64,000 bases of DNA from Ovis canadensis (taxonomy: Eukaryota; Chordata; Mammalia; Artiodactyla; Bovidae): the NCBI RefSeq assembly GCF_042477335.2, contig NC_091255.1:15044501-15108500 (forward strand), read 5' to 3'. The position numbers and the translations under genes were made by a program. Of the stretch, positions 22,790-35,035 are shown one piece after another (position 1 is the stretch's first letter; each line of letters opens with the position of its first letter). The notes under the pieces were generated by a model. It made no database searches, was not told where the DNA came from, and saw only the letters and a program-made list of their open reading frames with translations.

Positions 22790-22945
22790 AACAATCAATA
22801 TGAAGTTGGTAACTACTACTATTATTTCTATTTTGCAAACAGAGGTTTGAAGAAGTCAGAAAAACTGGTGCCAATGTCAGACCAGTCATTGGCAGAGCTA
22901 CAGCTTGAATGACTCCAAAGACTGTACTTTTTCCGCTAACTAGAT
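22790..22945 (-). mobile_element. MIR SINE
   Basis: Antisense MIR: 'ctactattatttctattttg', 'cagaggtttgaagaagtcag' and 'ggcagagctacagcttgaat'. Flanking DNA (22514-22789, 22946-23386) shows no gene. Confidence 0.6.
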
Positions 22946-23398
22946 TGTTCCTTCCTACCATGGCTTTCTCCCTATTTCTCTCTTGCTTCCTTAATATTCC
23001 AATACAATTTGCAACAAGCCATACAAGTAGGTTTTCTACTAGATTATGAAAAAAATCAGCCTCTGATAGGAAAGGATTTTTTGCTTAAAACACTTTGCAA
23101 CAAAAGATAGCTTTCTTTGAAGCTAGGTTAGAGTAATAAATATGCCCCAATACCATCCCACAGAAAACAGGAGTTAAAAGACTGACAAAGAAACAGTATA
23201 CAGAGAAGGAGGATTCTGAGAAGGGGATAGGAGACACCAAAGGTAAGAGCTGTGAGAAAGACAGCAGTCAATAAAAGGAGGAAAAAAAGCTAATCGATAT
23301 TGCAGAGGAGCCTCTCTCCAAAGTTCAATGCTCTTGTGGACCAGATGGGCTGAGATTTGAATACTATTTCCTTTATTTTGAACACGATGGGTGCTTGA

Positions 23399-23592
23399 AA
23401 GTTAGTCACTGAATCATGTCTGATTCTTTGAGATGCTATGGACTATGGCCCACCAGGGTTCTCTGTCCATGGAATTCTCTAGGCAAGAATACTGGAGTGG
23501 GTAGCCGTTCCTTCTCTGAGGGATCTTTCTGATCCAGGGATTGAACCCAGGTCTCCTGCACTGCAGGCAGATTCTTTAGTGTCTGAACCACT
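23399..23592 (-). mobile_element. Bov-tA SINE
   Basis: Antisense monomer. It sits between atgggtgcttga (23387-23398) and atggatgcttga (23593-23604), a 12-bp target-site duplication with one mismatch. Confidence 0.9.
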
Positions 23593-23774
23593 ATGGATGC
23601 TTGACTGACTAGCAATGTTTATTTAGAATAGGATCTGTGCTTCTCTCTAATTCAATTGTGAAGTTCTTGGGTTTCAAACCAATAACAGAGCAACACTATT
23701 GATACTCAGTTATATCACGCAGTCTTTTATCAACACTGTAGTGCCAGTTTGATCTCATATTTAATATTACTAAA

Positions 23775-24108
23775 ACTTCTTCGACTGCAAGGAGATCAAA
23801 CCAGTCATCCTCAAGGAAATCAGTCCTGAATATTAATTAGAAAGACTGATGCTGAAGCTGAAACTCTGATACTTTGGCCACCTGATGGGAAGAACTGACT
23901 CATTAGAAAAGACCCTGATGCTGGGAAAGATTGAAGGCAGGAGGAGAAGGGGACAACAGAGGATGAGATGGTTGGATGCCATCACTGACTAGATGGACAC
24001 GAGTTTGAGCAAGCTCCAGGAGTTGGTGATGGACAGGGGAGTCTGGAGTGCTTCAGTCCATGGAGTCGCAAAGAGGTGGACACGACTGAGCGACTGAACT
24101 GAAAACTC
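23775..24108 (+). mobile_element. BovB LINE 3' fragment
   Basis: Sense BovB 3' end: 'gactgcaaggagatcaaacc', 'ctttggccacctgatgggaa', ending 'cgactgagcgactgaactga'. Confidence 0.9.
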
Positions 24109-24609
24109 CCCTGAAACCCAGTTTTCTAGAATTTGGATGGAATTGGCCAGGCCAGCTCATTACCCTTTCTTGTTTCAATTGCCCACATATTTGAGAAGTT
24201 CTTCTCTTCCTCCTTCAAATAATCACTGAGCTCCCAACAAGTATCTTCAGGGTTTCAAATGAATGATCCCTTCCTCATGAACCCCAGGAATCTAGCAATT
24301 GGTTCCATCACAGTTGACCAATCTTGCCATGAACTAAACAGCTGGGGCTCGTTGAGACCTTATGTCTCAAGTGGTATCCACCATACTAGGGGATTATACC
24401 AGCCTTCTCTCCTTTACCTTTCAGCTATAGGAAAGGGATAAGTAGGAAATGTTAAAACACTGAGTGGGGGAAAAAACTAAACCAAAATTGTCTTTCAAAC
24501 TCAGGTTACTATACATTTTGTATACAAATTTAGATATCATCTTCCTGACTTGCTTTGGATCAGGTTCTGCCAAAATAATAAATAAACATCTAGAGTTCTG
24601 AGCTTGAAC
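24109..24609. other. Unique sequence, no gene seen
   Basis: Non-repetitive. Frames of about 60 codons on both strands are unremarkable. Confidence 0.45.
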
Positions 24610-24715
24610 CATGAATTTAATGCTTGCTTAATAGCTCTAGAACTTCTAAGAAATTACCTAACTTCTCGGTTTCCTCAGCAACAAAAGAGTACTTATTGTT
24701 ATCAGGTTTGTCATA
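24610..24715 (+). mobile_element. MIR SINE fragment
   Basis: 'ctaagaaattacctaacttc' and 'cggtttcctcagcaac' match the MIR core; cut off by the BovB that follows. Confidence 0.5.
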
Positions 24716-25365
24716 GTGTTCCTTCCAAGAAGCAAGAATCTTCTAGACAGTGTATTAAAATGCAAAGACATCACTTTGCCAACAAATGTCCATATAGTCA
24801 GAGTTACGGTCTTCCCAGTAGTCCTGTGCAGATGTGAGAGTTGAACCATAAAGAAGGCTGAGTACCAAAAAATTGATGCTTTCAAACTGTGGTGCTGGAA
24901 AAGACTCTTGAGAGTCCCTTGGACTGCAGGGAGATCAAACTAGTCAATCCTAAAGGAAATTAACCCTGAATATTCACTGGGAGGACTGATGCCGAAGCTG
25001 AAGCTCCAATGCTTTGGCCATCTGATGGGAACAAATGAAAAAGATCAATTGGGATCGCATGTACACCCGTGGTGGATTCATGTCAATGTATGGCAAAACC
25101 AATACAGTATTGTAAAGTAAAATAAAGTAAAAATACAAATTAAAAAGAAAAAGATCAATTGGAACAGATCAATTAGAAAAGATCTTGACGATGGGAAAGA
25201 CTGACGGCAAAAGGAGAAGAGAGCAGCAGAGTATGAGGCTTTACGATAGAATCACTGAGTCAGTGGACAAGAACTTGGCCAAACTCTGGGATATAATAAG
25301 GGATAGGGAGGCCCAGCGTGCTGCAGTCCATGGGGTCATAAAGAGTCAGACACACCTTATTGACT
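24716..25365 (+). mobile_element. BovB LINE 3' fragment, itself interrupted
   Basis: Sense BovB: RT C-terminal codons (attttaatatgc-complement region, 'caaagacatcactttgccaa'), 'gagttgaaccataaagaagg' and the 3' end to about 25365. A short L1 tail is inserted at 25053-25146. Confidence 0.9.
25053..25146 (+). mobile_element. 94-bp L1 3' tail inserted in BovB
   Basis: Contains 'tatggcaaaaccaatacagt' and an A-rich end. The 16-bp sequence gaaaaagatcaattgg lies at 25037-25052 and again at 25147-25162 without a mismatch. It is a severely 5'-truncated L1 insertion, later than the BovB copy. Confidence 0.92.
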
Positions 25366-26033
25366 ATACAACAGCAATTGTTATCAGGAGTATTAAACTA
25401 AATATAGGTGAAACATATTTTTTTAAGAAATTTAAGCAATCTCTGTGTTAGTTCACAAAGAAGCCTACTTTCCCTTCTTTTATTTATTCTGGATATTCTA
25501 GCCAATGCCACAACACATGAAAAGACAATGAAAATTTTACATATTATAATGATATAAGGTTTTAAATTTTGCACATGTATGTAAAAGTCTAGGATTCTAT
25601 TTAGAATTTATTACAATGTAAGAAAATTTAGCAAGCATCAAGATTTTATATTCTATGTTTTTATATAGAATATGTATATATGGAATCATTTGCATACTAA
25701 AATATGGAAGTCATATACATATATATACACACAAAGACATATATGTGGACTCTAACTACATACTAAGTTATCATATATACTTAAGTACATTTATATATAC
25801 ACCTTACACCCAACAGTGACAAGTTTTAAATGTAAGAGAATATCAATTATCTACAATGACAAAATATGAGAAATTTCATATTTTTTTTTGCCCAAAGTCT
25901 TTGATATGACTGATAAATAAAAACCAACACAGTTAAAGGTTGTAGTCTTTTAATGGTAAAGGATAAAAATATTTTCCTTTTGGAACTTTTTACACAAAGC
26001 CAGAGACAATGCACCACTTGCCTATACAGGTTT
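25366..26033. other. AT-rich sequence, no gene seen
   Basis: Mostly A/T with TA/CA alternation around 25660-25800. 'ggatattctagccaatgcca' near 25491 could be a scrap of an old L1 ORF2. Confidence 0.4.
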
Positions 26034-26042
26034 CACAGTTTT

Positions 26043-26273
26043 TCTGGGCTTCCCAGGTGGTGCCAGTAGTAAAGAACCTGCCTGCCAATGCAGGAGGAGA
26101 CTTAAGAGACCTGAGTTTGATCCTTGTTTAGGGAAGATTCCCCTGGAGGAGGGCATGGCAACCCACTTCACTATTCTTGCCTGGAGAATCCCATGGACAG
26201 AGATAAGCTGGTGATCTACAGTCCACAGGGTTGCAAAGAGTCAGACATGACAGAAGTGACTAAACACAGCACA
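26043..26273 (+). mobile_element. Bov-tA SINE
   Basis: Sense monomer (gggcttcccaggtggtgcc ... cagacatgacagaagtgac) with a 9-bp flanking duplication cacagtttt (26034-26042, 26274-26282). Confidence 0.88.
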
Positions 26274-26282
26274 CACAGTTTT

Positions 26283-26873
26283 CCTACCATTCCCCATGAG
26301 ATAGTCATTGGCTGTATTGATGAAACAAATTGAGTTATTACAGGTTTTGTTTTGGTTTTACCAATTAAATTATTTACCTCTATTTCTTTATTTATTATTA
26401 TTATTTTTTTAATTTTTCCTTTTTTTAATTTTTAATTTTTAAAAATATATTGTAAAGCAATTAGCCTCCTTGTTTTTTTAGTAAGAAATCACATACCAGT
26501 AGATGGAATCACTTTAGTGAGCATCACATGTCTCTAAGACAGTTTCTTTTAGTTTGTCTTTTGGGGCATTATTCTTTGAACTTTACTCTCAAGTACAAGA
26601 GACAGTATTCTTTTTAACAAAAAGATGTTTTGGTGCAAGTTTTTGTTCTGTGTTTTTCAAATAAAATTATTCACTTTCTAATGATTTTTGGTTTTCTTTC
26701 TTTCTTTCTTTTTTTTTTTGAATACAGCATTTGACACCAAAAACACTGAGTTGTTTTTGAAGTAATGTACACAATAAAAGCAGAAAAGCTGCTTTTATAT
26801 CAAGGGTATGATTTCATTTATATGTACTGCTTTTTGTATATTTAACTACTTACTGAGTTTTTTACCTTATTCT
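26283..26873. other. AT-rich and simple-sequence DNA
   Basis: Poly-T/TTA tract at 26385-26460 and a (TTTC)n run near 26694-26712; no gene seen. Confidence 0.5.
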
Positions 26874-26884
26874 ATATGAAAGTT

Positions 26885-27401
26885 ATGACCAACCTAGACA
26901 GCATATTGAAAAGCAGAGACATTACTTGGCGAACAAATGTCTATCTAGTCAAGGCTATGGTTTTTCCAGTAGTCATGTATAGATGTGAGAGTTGGACTGT
27001 GAAGAAGGCTGAGCGCCGAAAAATTGATGCTTTTGAACTGTGGTGCTGGAGAAGACTCTTGAGAGTCCCTTGTTCTGCAAGGAGATCCAACCAGTCCAAT
27101 CTGAAGGAGATCAGCCCTGGATTTCTTTGGAAGGAATGATGCTAAAGCTGAAACTCCAGTACTTGCCCACCTGATGGGAAGAGTTGATTCATTGGAAAAG
27201 ACTCTGATGCTGGGAGGGATTGTGGCAGGAGAAGGGGACGACAGAGGCTGAGATGGCTGGATGGCATCACTGACTCGATGGACGTGAGTCTGAGTGAACT
27301 CCGGGAGTTGGTGATGGACAGGGAGGCCCGGCATGCTGCGATTCACGGGGTCGCAAAGAGTCGGACACGACTGAGCGACTGAAATGACCTGAACTGAACT
27401 G
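26885..27401 (+). mobile_element. BovB LINE 3' end with target-site duplication
   Basis: Young-looking 5'-truncated BovB of 517 bp. It starts in RT C-terminal codons (MTNLDSILKSRDIT) and ends in the 3' tail 'gacctgaactgaactg'. atatgaaagtt lies on both sides (26874-26884 and 27402-27412). Codons VMYRCESWTVKKAERRKIDAFELWCWRRLLRVP are still readable in one frame, then a 1-bp loss breaks it. Confidence 0.93.
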
Positions 27402-27412
27402 ATATGAAAGTT

Positions 27413-27964
27413 TATTATTCCCAAATTCATTCTTTTTCTACTAACATGTTAATACTTGTCATAACATACACTGTATTCCCATTTCCCTGATGAATACTGA
27501 TGTAGAGAACCATTATATAGGCTAATAGAATATTCTTTTTTTTATGGAAGTTTAGGTTATCTAGTCATCATTTTTCCACATCTCTACAATGTCTTAAAAA
27601 TATGATCTAAAAATATATTTATCTTTCTTTTTTTTTTTTTTTTACAGTGGAATCACTGGCCTGTTGTGGCTTATCTCACCCTATTTGGAAATGGAAATCA
27701 CTGATATGTATTTTAAAGTAATTCTCTTCACATGAATACTCTGCTTAAAACTTCTCAACAAAATTACAGTGAAATGTGAACTGAAGTTGGCCTACAGCTG
27801 GCTTTTCTGATCCCACCATAGAAAGGCATGCTATGATCCTGCATTCTCTGTTTTCCTTCTGCAGAGGCCCTCTTTCTGCCTTTTGAAAGTATTTCCTTCT
27901 GTTTCAAGAACCGAGCACTAGCTGTCACCTCTCTGGGCCCCTCTCCTTCAAGAGTCTGGCTCAT
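27413..27964. other. Unique sequence, no gene seen
   Basis: Contains an 18-T run near 27627-27644; no domain-bearing frame. Confidence 0.45.
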
Positions 27965-28240
27965 CCTCCCTGTTAAGTTTCTTCAAATATCACTTCCTCT
28001 TCAGGCATTTCCCAAGCTTCCTAACTAAAGTACCAACATACATTTATCTTTCCCATCACTCTGTACTGTCTCCTACATAGAAATTATCATTTCTGAGATG
28101 CTCTTTTTCTGTTTAAAAACTTGCCTGTCTTTCCAGTAAAATGAAGAGTTTCATGAGAGTTGAGATTTTTTGTGTTATTCTTCAGTTTTACAGTGCTTGG
28201 CACATATTAAGTACTCAATAGATACTTGTTAAATTTCAAA
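27965..28240 (+). mobile_element. L2 LINE 3' end
   Basis: Sense L2 3' region: 'atcacttcctcttcaggcat', 'actctgtactgtctcctaca', 'cagtgcttggcacatattaa' and 'gtactcaatagatacttgtt'. Confidence 0.7.
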
Positions 28241-28309
28241 TAAAAGATTAAGACATAAAAAGTTACTGAAGAAGACAAAATATAGAAAAATGACGTTAAA
28301 GCTTTGTGC

Positions 28310-29075
28310 TAGAGAAAGCTTGGATACCACCAAGAGGAGAAGCTTAATAGACAGATTTGTTTATACATAAAATTGTAAATCTTCTGTCTAGTAAAATTCT
28401 CCCCACAAAAAGTTAAAAGAAGAAAATATTTACAGCATATATAATTAGCACTAGTTAATACTCAGTTCAGATTAACCGAACCACATGTTTTAAACCTATT
28501 TAGAGAAGAGTCATCTGCCTGATTCAGTTTTGCCCAGACATCCTTTAAAATAAGTATAACAGTAATCATCATAGGAAATGAGGTAATACTGAAGACAAAC
28601 AGCTCAGTAAAGAAGTAGGCAAGAGGAATGAATAGGCAATTCACAGATGCAATGGACAGTAAAAGATATGAAAACATGGTCAAATTTATTATTTAAAATA
28701 CATATTTACACAATGAAATGCAATTTTATGTCTATAAAATTGGTAAAAATTTTAAAATATTAGTAACAGTCTGAGCTGTCATTTGTGTGAGGAAAATAAG
28801 TTTTCTAATATATAATTTGTGGAAATTTGAATTATACTGACAGTTTTGGAAGCAAATTTGCCAGTGTCTATTCCAAATTTAATTGTACATATCTTTTGAC
28901 TCAGCAATATATTTCCTAGAATCAGTCTTATCAATATGCTAAAGAATATATGCAAAGACATTCACACAGATTATTGCAATGTTGTTTATAATTTTAAACA
29001 ATCTAGTAACAATCTAGCAAAATGTACAAAAATAGGAAACAGGATAAATAATGTCTGGTACACCCATGGTGGAAT
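28310..29075 (+). mobile_element. Old L1M LINE (ORF2 end and 3' UTR)
   Basis: Sense old L1: 'gaataggcaattcacagatg', 'aaaattggtaaaaattttaa', 'cttttgactcagcaatatat' and 'gcaatgttgtttataatttt' keep the order of L1M ORF2 C-terminal and 3' UTR. No readable ORF2. Confidence 0.7.
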
Positions 29076-29084
29076 TCTGTGTTC

Positions 29085-29305
29085 ATATAAGAAATGAATC
29101 GCCAGTCTAGGTTTGATGTAGGATACAAGATGCTTGGGGCTGGTGCACTGGGATGACCCAGAGGGATAGTATGGGGGAGGGAGGTGGGAGGGGGGTTCAG
29201 GATTGGGAACACATGTACACCTGTGGCAGATTCATGCTGAAGTATGGCAAAACCAATACAGTATTGTAAAGTAAAATAAATAAATTATTTTTTTAAAAGA
29301 AGTAA
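29085..29305 (+). mobile_element. Ruminant L1 3' end
   Basis: 'atcgccagtctaggtttgat', the GGGA-rich tract at 29160-29200, 'tatggcaaaaccaatacagt' and an A-rich tail. Confidence 0.85.
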
Positions 29306-29822
29306 ATCTGAAGTGTACTGGCTTATAATGATGTCTATGATACATTAAAAGAAAAAAACAAGTTGAAGATCAATATGTACCCTGAGTCTCTTATTAGAAA
29401 GAACATTGCAATTTGCAAATAACAAACTCCTGACTAATTATGGTTAAAACGGCAATGCCATCTATGGTCCTCCATTAACAATAAATCTGGTGGAACTGTT
29501 GCAGAATTATTTCAATAGCCAGTGATGTTAGGGCATGGGGTCAATGTCTCTGCAATTCCCTTGGCTTTTCCTTCATGGTCACAAAATGAATGAAGCAGAT
29601 AACAAGTCTGCACATCAGCTTCCCAGGATGAAGACAGCAAGGCAAACAAGCTCTCTTCTCAAGAATCCATGGCTTTTTATCCAGCTAGATAGTCTCTCAT
29701 AGAAACCTTCTATAAGATTTGCCTTTACTTCACACAATTCAAAACTGTGGCATATGGCCCTATTTCGCTACCAAGAAGTCTGTAAAAGCAGCACACTAAA
29801 GGAAATGAGTTTTATGGCCCAT
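29306..29822. other. Unique sequence, no gene seen
   Basis: Non-repetitive; no supported frame. Confidence 0.45.
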
Positions 29823-29835
29823 ATAGAGGTGTCAT

Positions 29836-30113
29836 GGAGAAGGCGATGGCACCCCACTCCAGTACTCTTGCCTGGAAAATCCCATGGGTGGAGGAGCGTG
29901 GTAGGCTGCAGGCCTTGGGATCTGGAAGAGTCGGACACGACTGAGCGACTTCACTTTTACTTTTCACTTTCATGCATTAGAGAAGGAAATGGCAACCCAC
30001 TCCAGTGTTCTTGCCTGGAGAATCCCAGGGACGGAGGAGCCTGGTGGGCTGCCGTCTATGGCATCGCACAGAGTCGGACAAGACTGAAGCGACTTAGCAG
30101 CAGCAGCAGCAGC
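29836..30113 (+). mobile_element. Bov-A2 SINE, full dimer
   Basis: Two A units joined by 'ttttcactttcatgcatt', ending in an AGC tail. A perfect 13-bp duplication atagaggtgtcat flanks it (29823-29835 and 30114-30126), so the insertion is young. It has no tRNA head and no internal Pol III B box. The 124-codon frame across it is an artefact. Confidence 0.95.
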
Positions 30114-30199
30114 ATAGAGGTGTCATAATCTATCCTCAGGGTTGGAGGAGGAGTCTGCTATCCTAAAATAGAGATTTCTGCCCCCAAAAGCACTGACAA

Positions 30200-31190
30200 T
30201 AAAATATAGATAGCATAGACCTCAGTAAAATTAAAAACTTCTGCTCATCAAAAGGCATCATTAAGAGTATATAAAAAAAGACTCGGAGTAAACATTTATA
30301 ATTCATAAATATCGGATGAAGGACTTTTATCCAGAAGATAAAAATTTCCTACAATTTAAAAAGTCAAATAAGTCAATTTAAAATGGACAAATTACTTTGA
30401 CACCTCAGAACTGAGACTATCCAAGTAATCAGTAAGCTTATGTGAAAGTTAATAACATTATCCATGAAGAATATTCAAATACAAACACAAATCACAATAA
30501 AACTACTATATACTCACCAGAATGGCTAAAATTGGAAATACAAACAATACTGAATGCTGGTGAAGGCAGAGAGCAAGTAGAACTCTTGTACATTAGAGCT
30601 GGAAATAAATAGGTACCGCCACTTTAAGAAAATTCTTTGGTGATACCTACTAGATAAATTTACAAATACTCTATGATTCAGTAATTTTATTCTTGGTTAT
30701 ATAACTACAGAAATGAGTGTATACATCCACCAAGGTATTTCAAGGAATGTTCTCAGTTTTATTAAAGATTTCGTAAGATTGAAGGTATCTGAGATGTTCC
30801 TCAAAAGGAGAATGGGTGAACAGTGGTAAGCGCATGGGATGGAAAACCACACGGCAATGAGAAAGGATAGACCATGGAATCATGCACCCAAATCGTGAAT
30901 CAGCCTCACAGAAGTGCTGGCAAGAGCTGGACACAAAGGATCATATACAGCAGTATTTAATTTATCTGAAATTTAAGCAAAGCTGAAACCACAGTTATAG
31001 CAATCAGTATAGTGATAACTCTCAGAGATATTGACTGAGAAAGGGCCTGATGCGCGTCTCGGGTAGTGGACACAGTCTATGTCCTGAACTGGCTGATGGA
31101 AAGACCGCTGCATATGTATGTAAACTAAAGACCTGTGACCTTTACAGTATGTACGTTATACCTCAGTGGAAAGAATAAAACAAAGCCCAA
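30200..31190 (+). mobile_element. Old L1M LINE 3' part
   Basis: Sense old L1: 'aaacttctgctcatcaaaag', 'ctatatactcaccagaatgg', 'gtgaaggcagagagcaag' and 'gttatacctcagtggaaag' follow the L1M ORF2 end to 3' UTR order. No intact frame. Confidence 0.75.
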
Positions 31191-32667
31191 AACCTCAAAC
31201 CAACGAAGAGAAGTCTTTCTCCTCTATCTTAAAAATCGGATTTGTTGTAGCTGGAAAGTAGAAATTTGATGATCATGGTTATTGGGTTGTCAAAGGACAC
31301 TGTGCCACAATTCCATTTGTCTACATACAATCAGACACCCACACGTTATGCGTATTTACATAAGCCTAGAAATTGTTTGGAAAATATCCACCTGATAACA
31401 GCAGTTACATTTGAAGACAGAGTCAAATAAAATTTATGTTTTTCATTTTTACATTTCTGATTACTAAAATAAAAGAGGAAAATCACACCATTAGAGCCAG
31501 AAGATTGAGAGTCTAGTCAAACAGTGTTAAGTATTAGGGATTTGTCCTTTATGATGAATAGATGGAGACACAGATGATAGACACCCATGCCCCTGGATCT
31601 ACTTGAGGCCACAGTAGGAAAAGTTACTGAGGGATGCAAAGCCTTCTTCAGACTCATCTCATCAAGATGGAAAAATCCACTAGAATTAATGAATGCCTGT
31701 GAAGAACTGAGAGCTGTCTCCAGTATATTTTCCTGAAATGACATACTTTCTTATATTTACTATGACAAGAGTGGGAAAGCAGTCTTAGAGGTCATCTCAT
31801 TTAGTGCCCTTGTCAATGTGCCAATATTTTTCATAATTCTTACTCTTGAAGCATCTCAACAGTAAAGTAACAAGTGGAAAATATGCCTTTACAACCAAGT
31901 AGGGGAGGTGTGCTGTATGGTCAACTGGCTACAAAACAGGCTGTGAAATCTGCCCATTTGTTTGCTTTGACTCCTGGAGCAGCGTCGACTGCGTTTTTGT
32001 TTGTGTGTGTGCGTGGGAGTGTGTGTGGTGGTGGTGGGGGGTGTGTCTTTGGGAGAGAGTTGAAGGAACTAAAAGAGAGAGAGACAGATGATGTAAGGAT
32101 TTTATGTTTGAACACATTTAGCAGCACTTGCTTGGGGTTAAGTATTGGCATCCCTGACACTGACAGAAATAAAAGAATCTAGATTTTATCCTCAGTCCTT
32201 TCATTCCAGTTTCATTCTAACTTCCCCTAAGTCCAAAGTGCATCAAGACAAAGTTCTTAACTTGAAGGAACACAAGAATAAAATATGTTCTGAAATAGCT
32301 TTATGCAGGCCCCCTTCTGAATCCCTGAAAGCAGCTTAACTTAGCATGGTGGTTATTGTGTTTTCTAGTATTACCCAATAGTGTTGCAGCATTATTTACT
32401 GTTACCCCCTTAATTTTTCAGCCACCAGCTAGTTCCCTCACCCACTCATCACATACACATTTCACCGGTCTGTTTTCCATTGGCTTTTGAGTTTCCAAAG
32501 CCCAGATACCAGGGGGAATAGAAAGGACTTGTGTATGTAAAAGCAGATTTTAAAGACTATCTGAGGAATAGAATCACACTTTTTTATTTCTTGGCTTAGA
32601 CAGAGTCCTCAGAATGAGAGGAAGGGAGAAAGGGAGGGTGTATCAAGTCCATGCGCATACTAAGATG
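31191..32667. other. Mostly unique sequence, no gene seen
   Basis: Contains a GT/GGT-rich tract at 31993-32050 that explains the Pro/His-rich frames on the minus strand. No exon-like frame otherwise. Confidence 0.45.
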
Positions 32668-33126
32668 CTTCAGTTCAGTTCAGTTCGGTAGCTCAGTCGT
32701 GTTCGACTCTTTGTGACCTCATGGACTGCAGCACACCAGGCCTTCCTGTCCATCACCAACTCCCAGAGTTTACCCAAACTCACATCCATTCAGCCGGTGA
32801 TACCATCCAACCATCTCATCTTCTGTCGTCCCCTTCGCCTCCTGCCTTCTTCAACCTTTCCCAGCATCAGGGTCTTTTCAAATGAGTCAGCTCTTTGCAG
32901 TTTCAGCTTCAACGTCAGTCCTTCCAAAGAACACCCAGGACTGATTTCCTTTAGGATTGACTGGTTGTATTTCCTTGCAGTCCAAGGGATTCTCAAGAGT
33001 CCTCTCCAACACCACAGTTCAAAAGCATCAATTCTTCTGTGCTCAGCTTTCTTTATAGTCCAATTCTCACATCCATACATGACTACTGGAAAAACCATAG
33101 TCTTGACTAGACAGACCTTTCTTGGC
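32668..33126 (-). mobile_element. BovB LINE 3' fragment
   Basis: Antisense BovB from its tail (cttcagttcagttcagttcg) to codons LVKTMVFPVVMYGCENWTIKKAEHRRIDAFELWCW, readable on the minus strand. About 28 bp are deleted near 32893. The 5' continuation is replaced by the next SINE. Confidence 0.92.
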
Positions 33127-33325
33127 TTCAGTCATGTCCAACTCTTTGCAATCCCATGGACTGTAGCCCGCCAGGCTCCTCTGTCCATGGGATTCTCCAG
33201 GCAAGAATGCTGGAGTGGGTTATCATTTCCTCCTCCAGAGGGTCTTCCCAACTCAGAGACCTAACCATGTCTCTTACTTCTCCTGCATTGGCAGGCAGGT
33301 TATTTACCACTAGCACCACCTGGGA
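33127..33325 (-). mobile_element. Bov-tA SINE abutting BovB
   Basis: Antisense monomer, from 'ttcagtcatgtccaac' to 'ccactagcaccacctggga'. It begins at the very base where BovB similarity ends. Confidence 0.88.
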
Positions 33326-34854
33326 ATAGACACTGATCACTCCCAGAATGAAAGGAGCTTTTTGAGTGGGTCATCTTGGGCCAGAGTTGATGAGTGATGA
33401 AGAGAAATTTGCTGCTTTGGACAGTAGAGGCTCCTTCTGTCTCACATTTCTGGAAGGCAGCAAGCTCTCAAAGAAGGTATTGTGTGTCTAGAGTGATAAG
33501 ACTTCAGAGTTTCCATTATGTCATGTGATTTGGATGCAGTAAAAAAAAAAAATTCTCCTGAGAAGGACTCAGAAGTAAAGAAAGAACCAGACCAGAAGGG
33601 ACCCAATGGCAGGATGAGGATGGCCTGAGCAGAGGGTGGCAGAAGGGCAGGAGCATCCCCAAGGAGCCCGGCACATGCAGCAGCAGCATCTTGTTCACGC
33701 CTGACCCATGAACACCCCCAGGAGAGTACACCACCACTCTGAAGGGCGGAAGGTGGGGGACTGTGTCTCTGAACTGATCAAGACTGATGTCCAGAAACCT
33801 TTGAAATTGGGGCTAAAAATAAAAATTGAATTGCAAAAGAAAATATTAAAGGTTATTTATCTTCTCTCAAAAGTTTCATCCCTATCCCATAACCATGCAG
33901 AAAGCATAATTTTATCTCTTTTTATTGCTATAAAATGGGTTCAAATTCAACCACATTTCTCTGAACTGGAGGATTTTGTTCCAAAACTGCTAAGTGTTAA
34001 GGAGACTGATCCCTTAGAAAGTCTTATTATTTCTCAGAGTCTCCCATTCAGCACTCCATGAAAGGTCCTTGTGGGTGACCAGCTCAGAAAGAGAAGAAAG
34101 AGGGCTACAGCTGGAGAACCATGCTGAAATCACCCCTGGGCTATCTCCAGTAGGACACTGGGAAAGGAGAAAATGCACATGGGGAAAGAAAGCGCGAAGA
34201 TAAATCAGTATTTCCACACATGTCTTTCAAACAGCAGGAAAATTTGCTTTCTTGAAGCAATAGAAAAGCCAATAAGGATGGGTGTGCTGCGCAAGGATAC
34301 AGATCTTATGGTGAGTTTGAAATCAACAAAGCATTTTATTGTGGCCTACAGAGTCCATCGGTGGACATCTGATTGGCTGGGAATAGACCACCACATCAGA
34401 GTCAGGCAGAAAGCTCAGAGAGATCCCTCAGACACTCATCCTGTGCACTGAGGCTGGGCCAGAAACCTGAGGGTGCCTGGGAGTCAAGGGCAGAACGGCA
34501 CTGTCTTTTCTGTAATCCATGTACACACCTTCCCCTACCAGCCATCCTCTTCCTCTTCCTCCTTCTTCTGTAAATTGTTCCCATTGCAGGTTAGGGATGG
34601 TTTCACTGGGCTCTAGACTACAGGAGTGGTCCCTACTTGTCCAGTACCTGACCTTGGGGTGATTTAGGGCAGGAAGCATATTGGCGTGGTGTGTGAGAGC
34701 TTGATAAAGGAGGTAGTTTGGGATTTGAATTGCTTGGTTTGTATATCAAAGGTATGCTCTTGGAAACTCATTTGCTATTTCTGAGAATTAGCTCACCCTG
34801 GGAGGAACAGTCTCTCCAGGATCAAGACTCCAAATGCCAGAGTATCAAGAACAC
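33326..34854. other. Unique sequence, no gene confirmed
   Basis: An A12 run at 33541-33552 and several frames of 60-117 codons (longest 33708-34061, plus). None shows a recognised domain or is bounded by convincing splice sites. Confidence 0.4.
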
Positions 34855-35035
34855 GTAAAATATATAACCAACAAGGGTGTATTGCAAAGCACAGGGGACA
34901 CTGCTCAATATTTTGTAATAACCTTTAAGGAAGAATAATATGAACTAGAAGATGTGTTTATATAGAAACACTATGTCGTACACCTGAAACTCGCATGACA
35001 TTGTAAATAAACTACTCTTTAATGAAATAATATTT
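34855..35035 (+). mobile_element. Older artiodactyl L1 3' end
   Basis: 'tataaccaacaagggtgtat', 'tgcaaagcacaggggaca', 'cgtacacctgaaactcgcat' and 'attgtaaataaactactc' match the L1 3' UTR order. Confidence 0.8.

Noticed and set aside
31993-32050. G-quadruplex or Z-DNA regulatory element in a GT/GGT tract
   Set aside because: The tract is short and irregular; ordinary simple sequence explains it and no promoter context is visible.
33708-34061. 117-codon open frame
   Set aside because: No domain, no splice signals that fit, composition like the surrounding AT-rich DNA.
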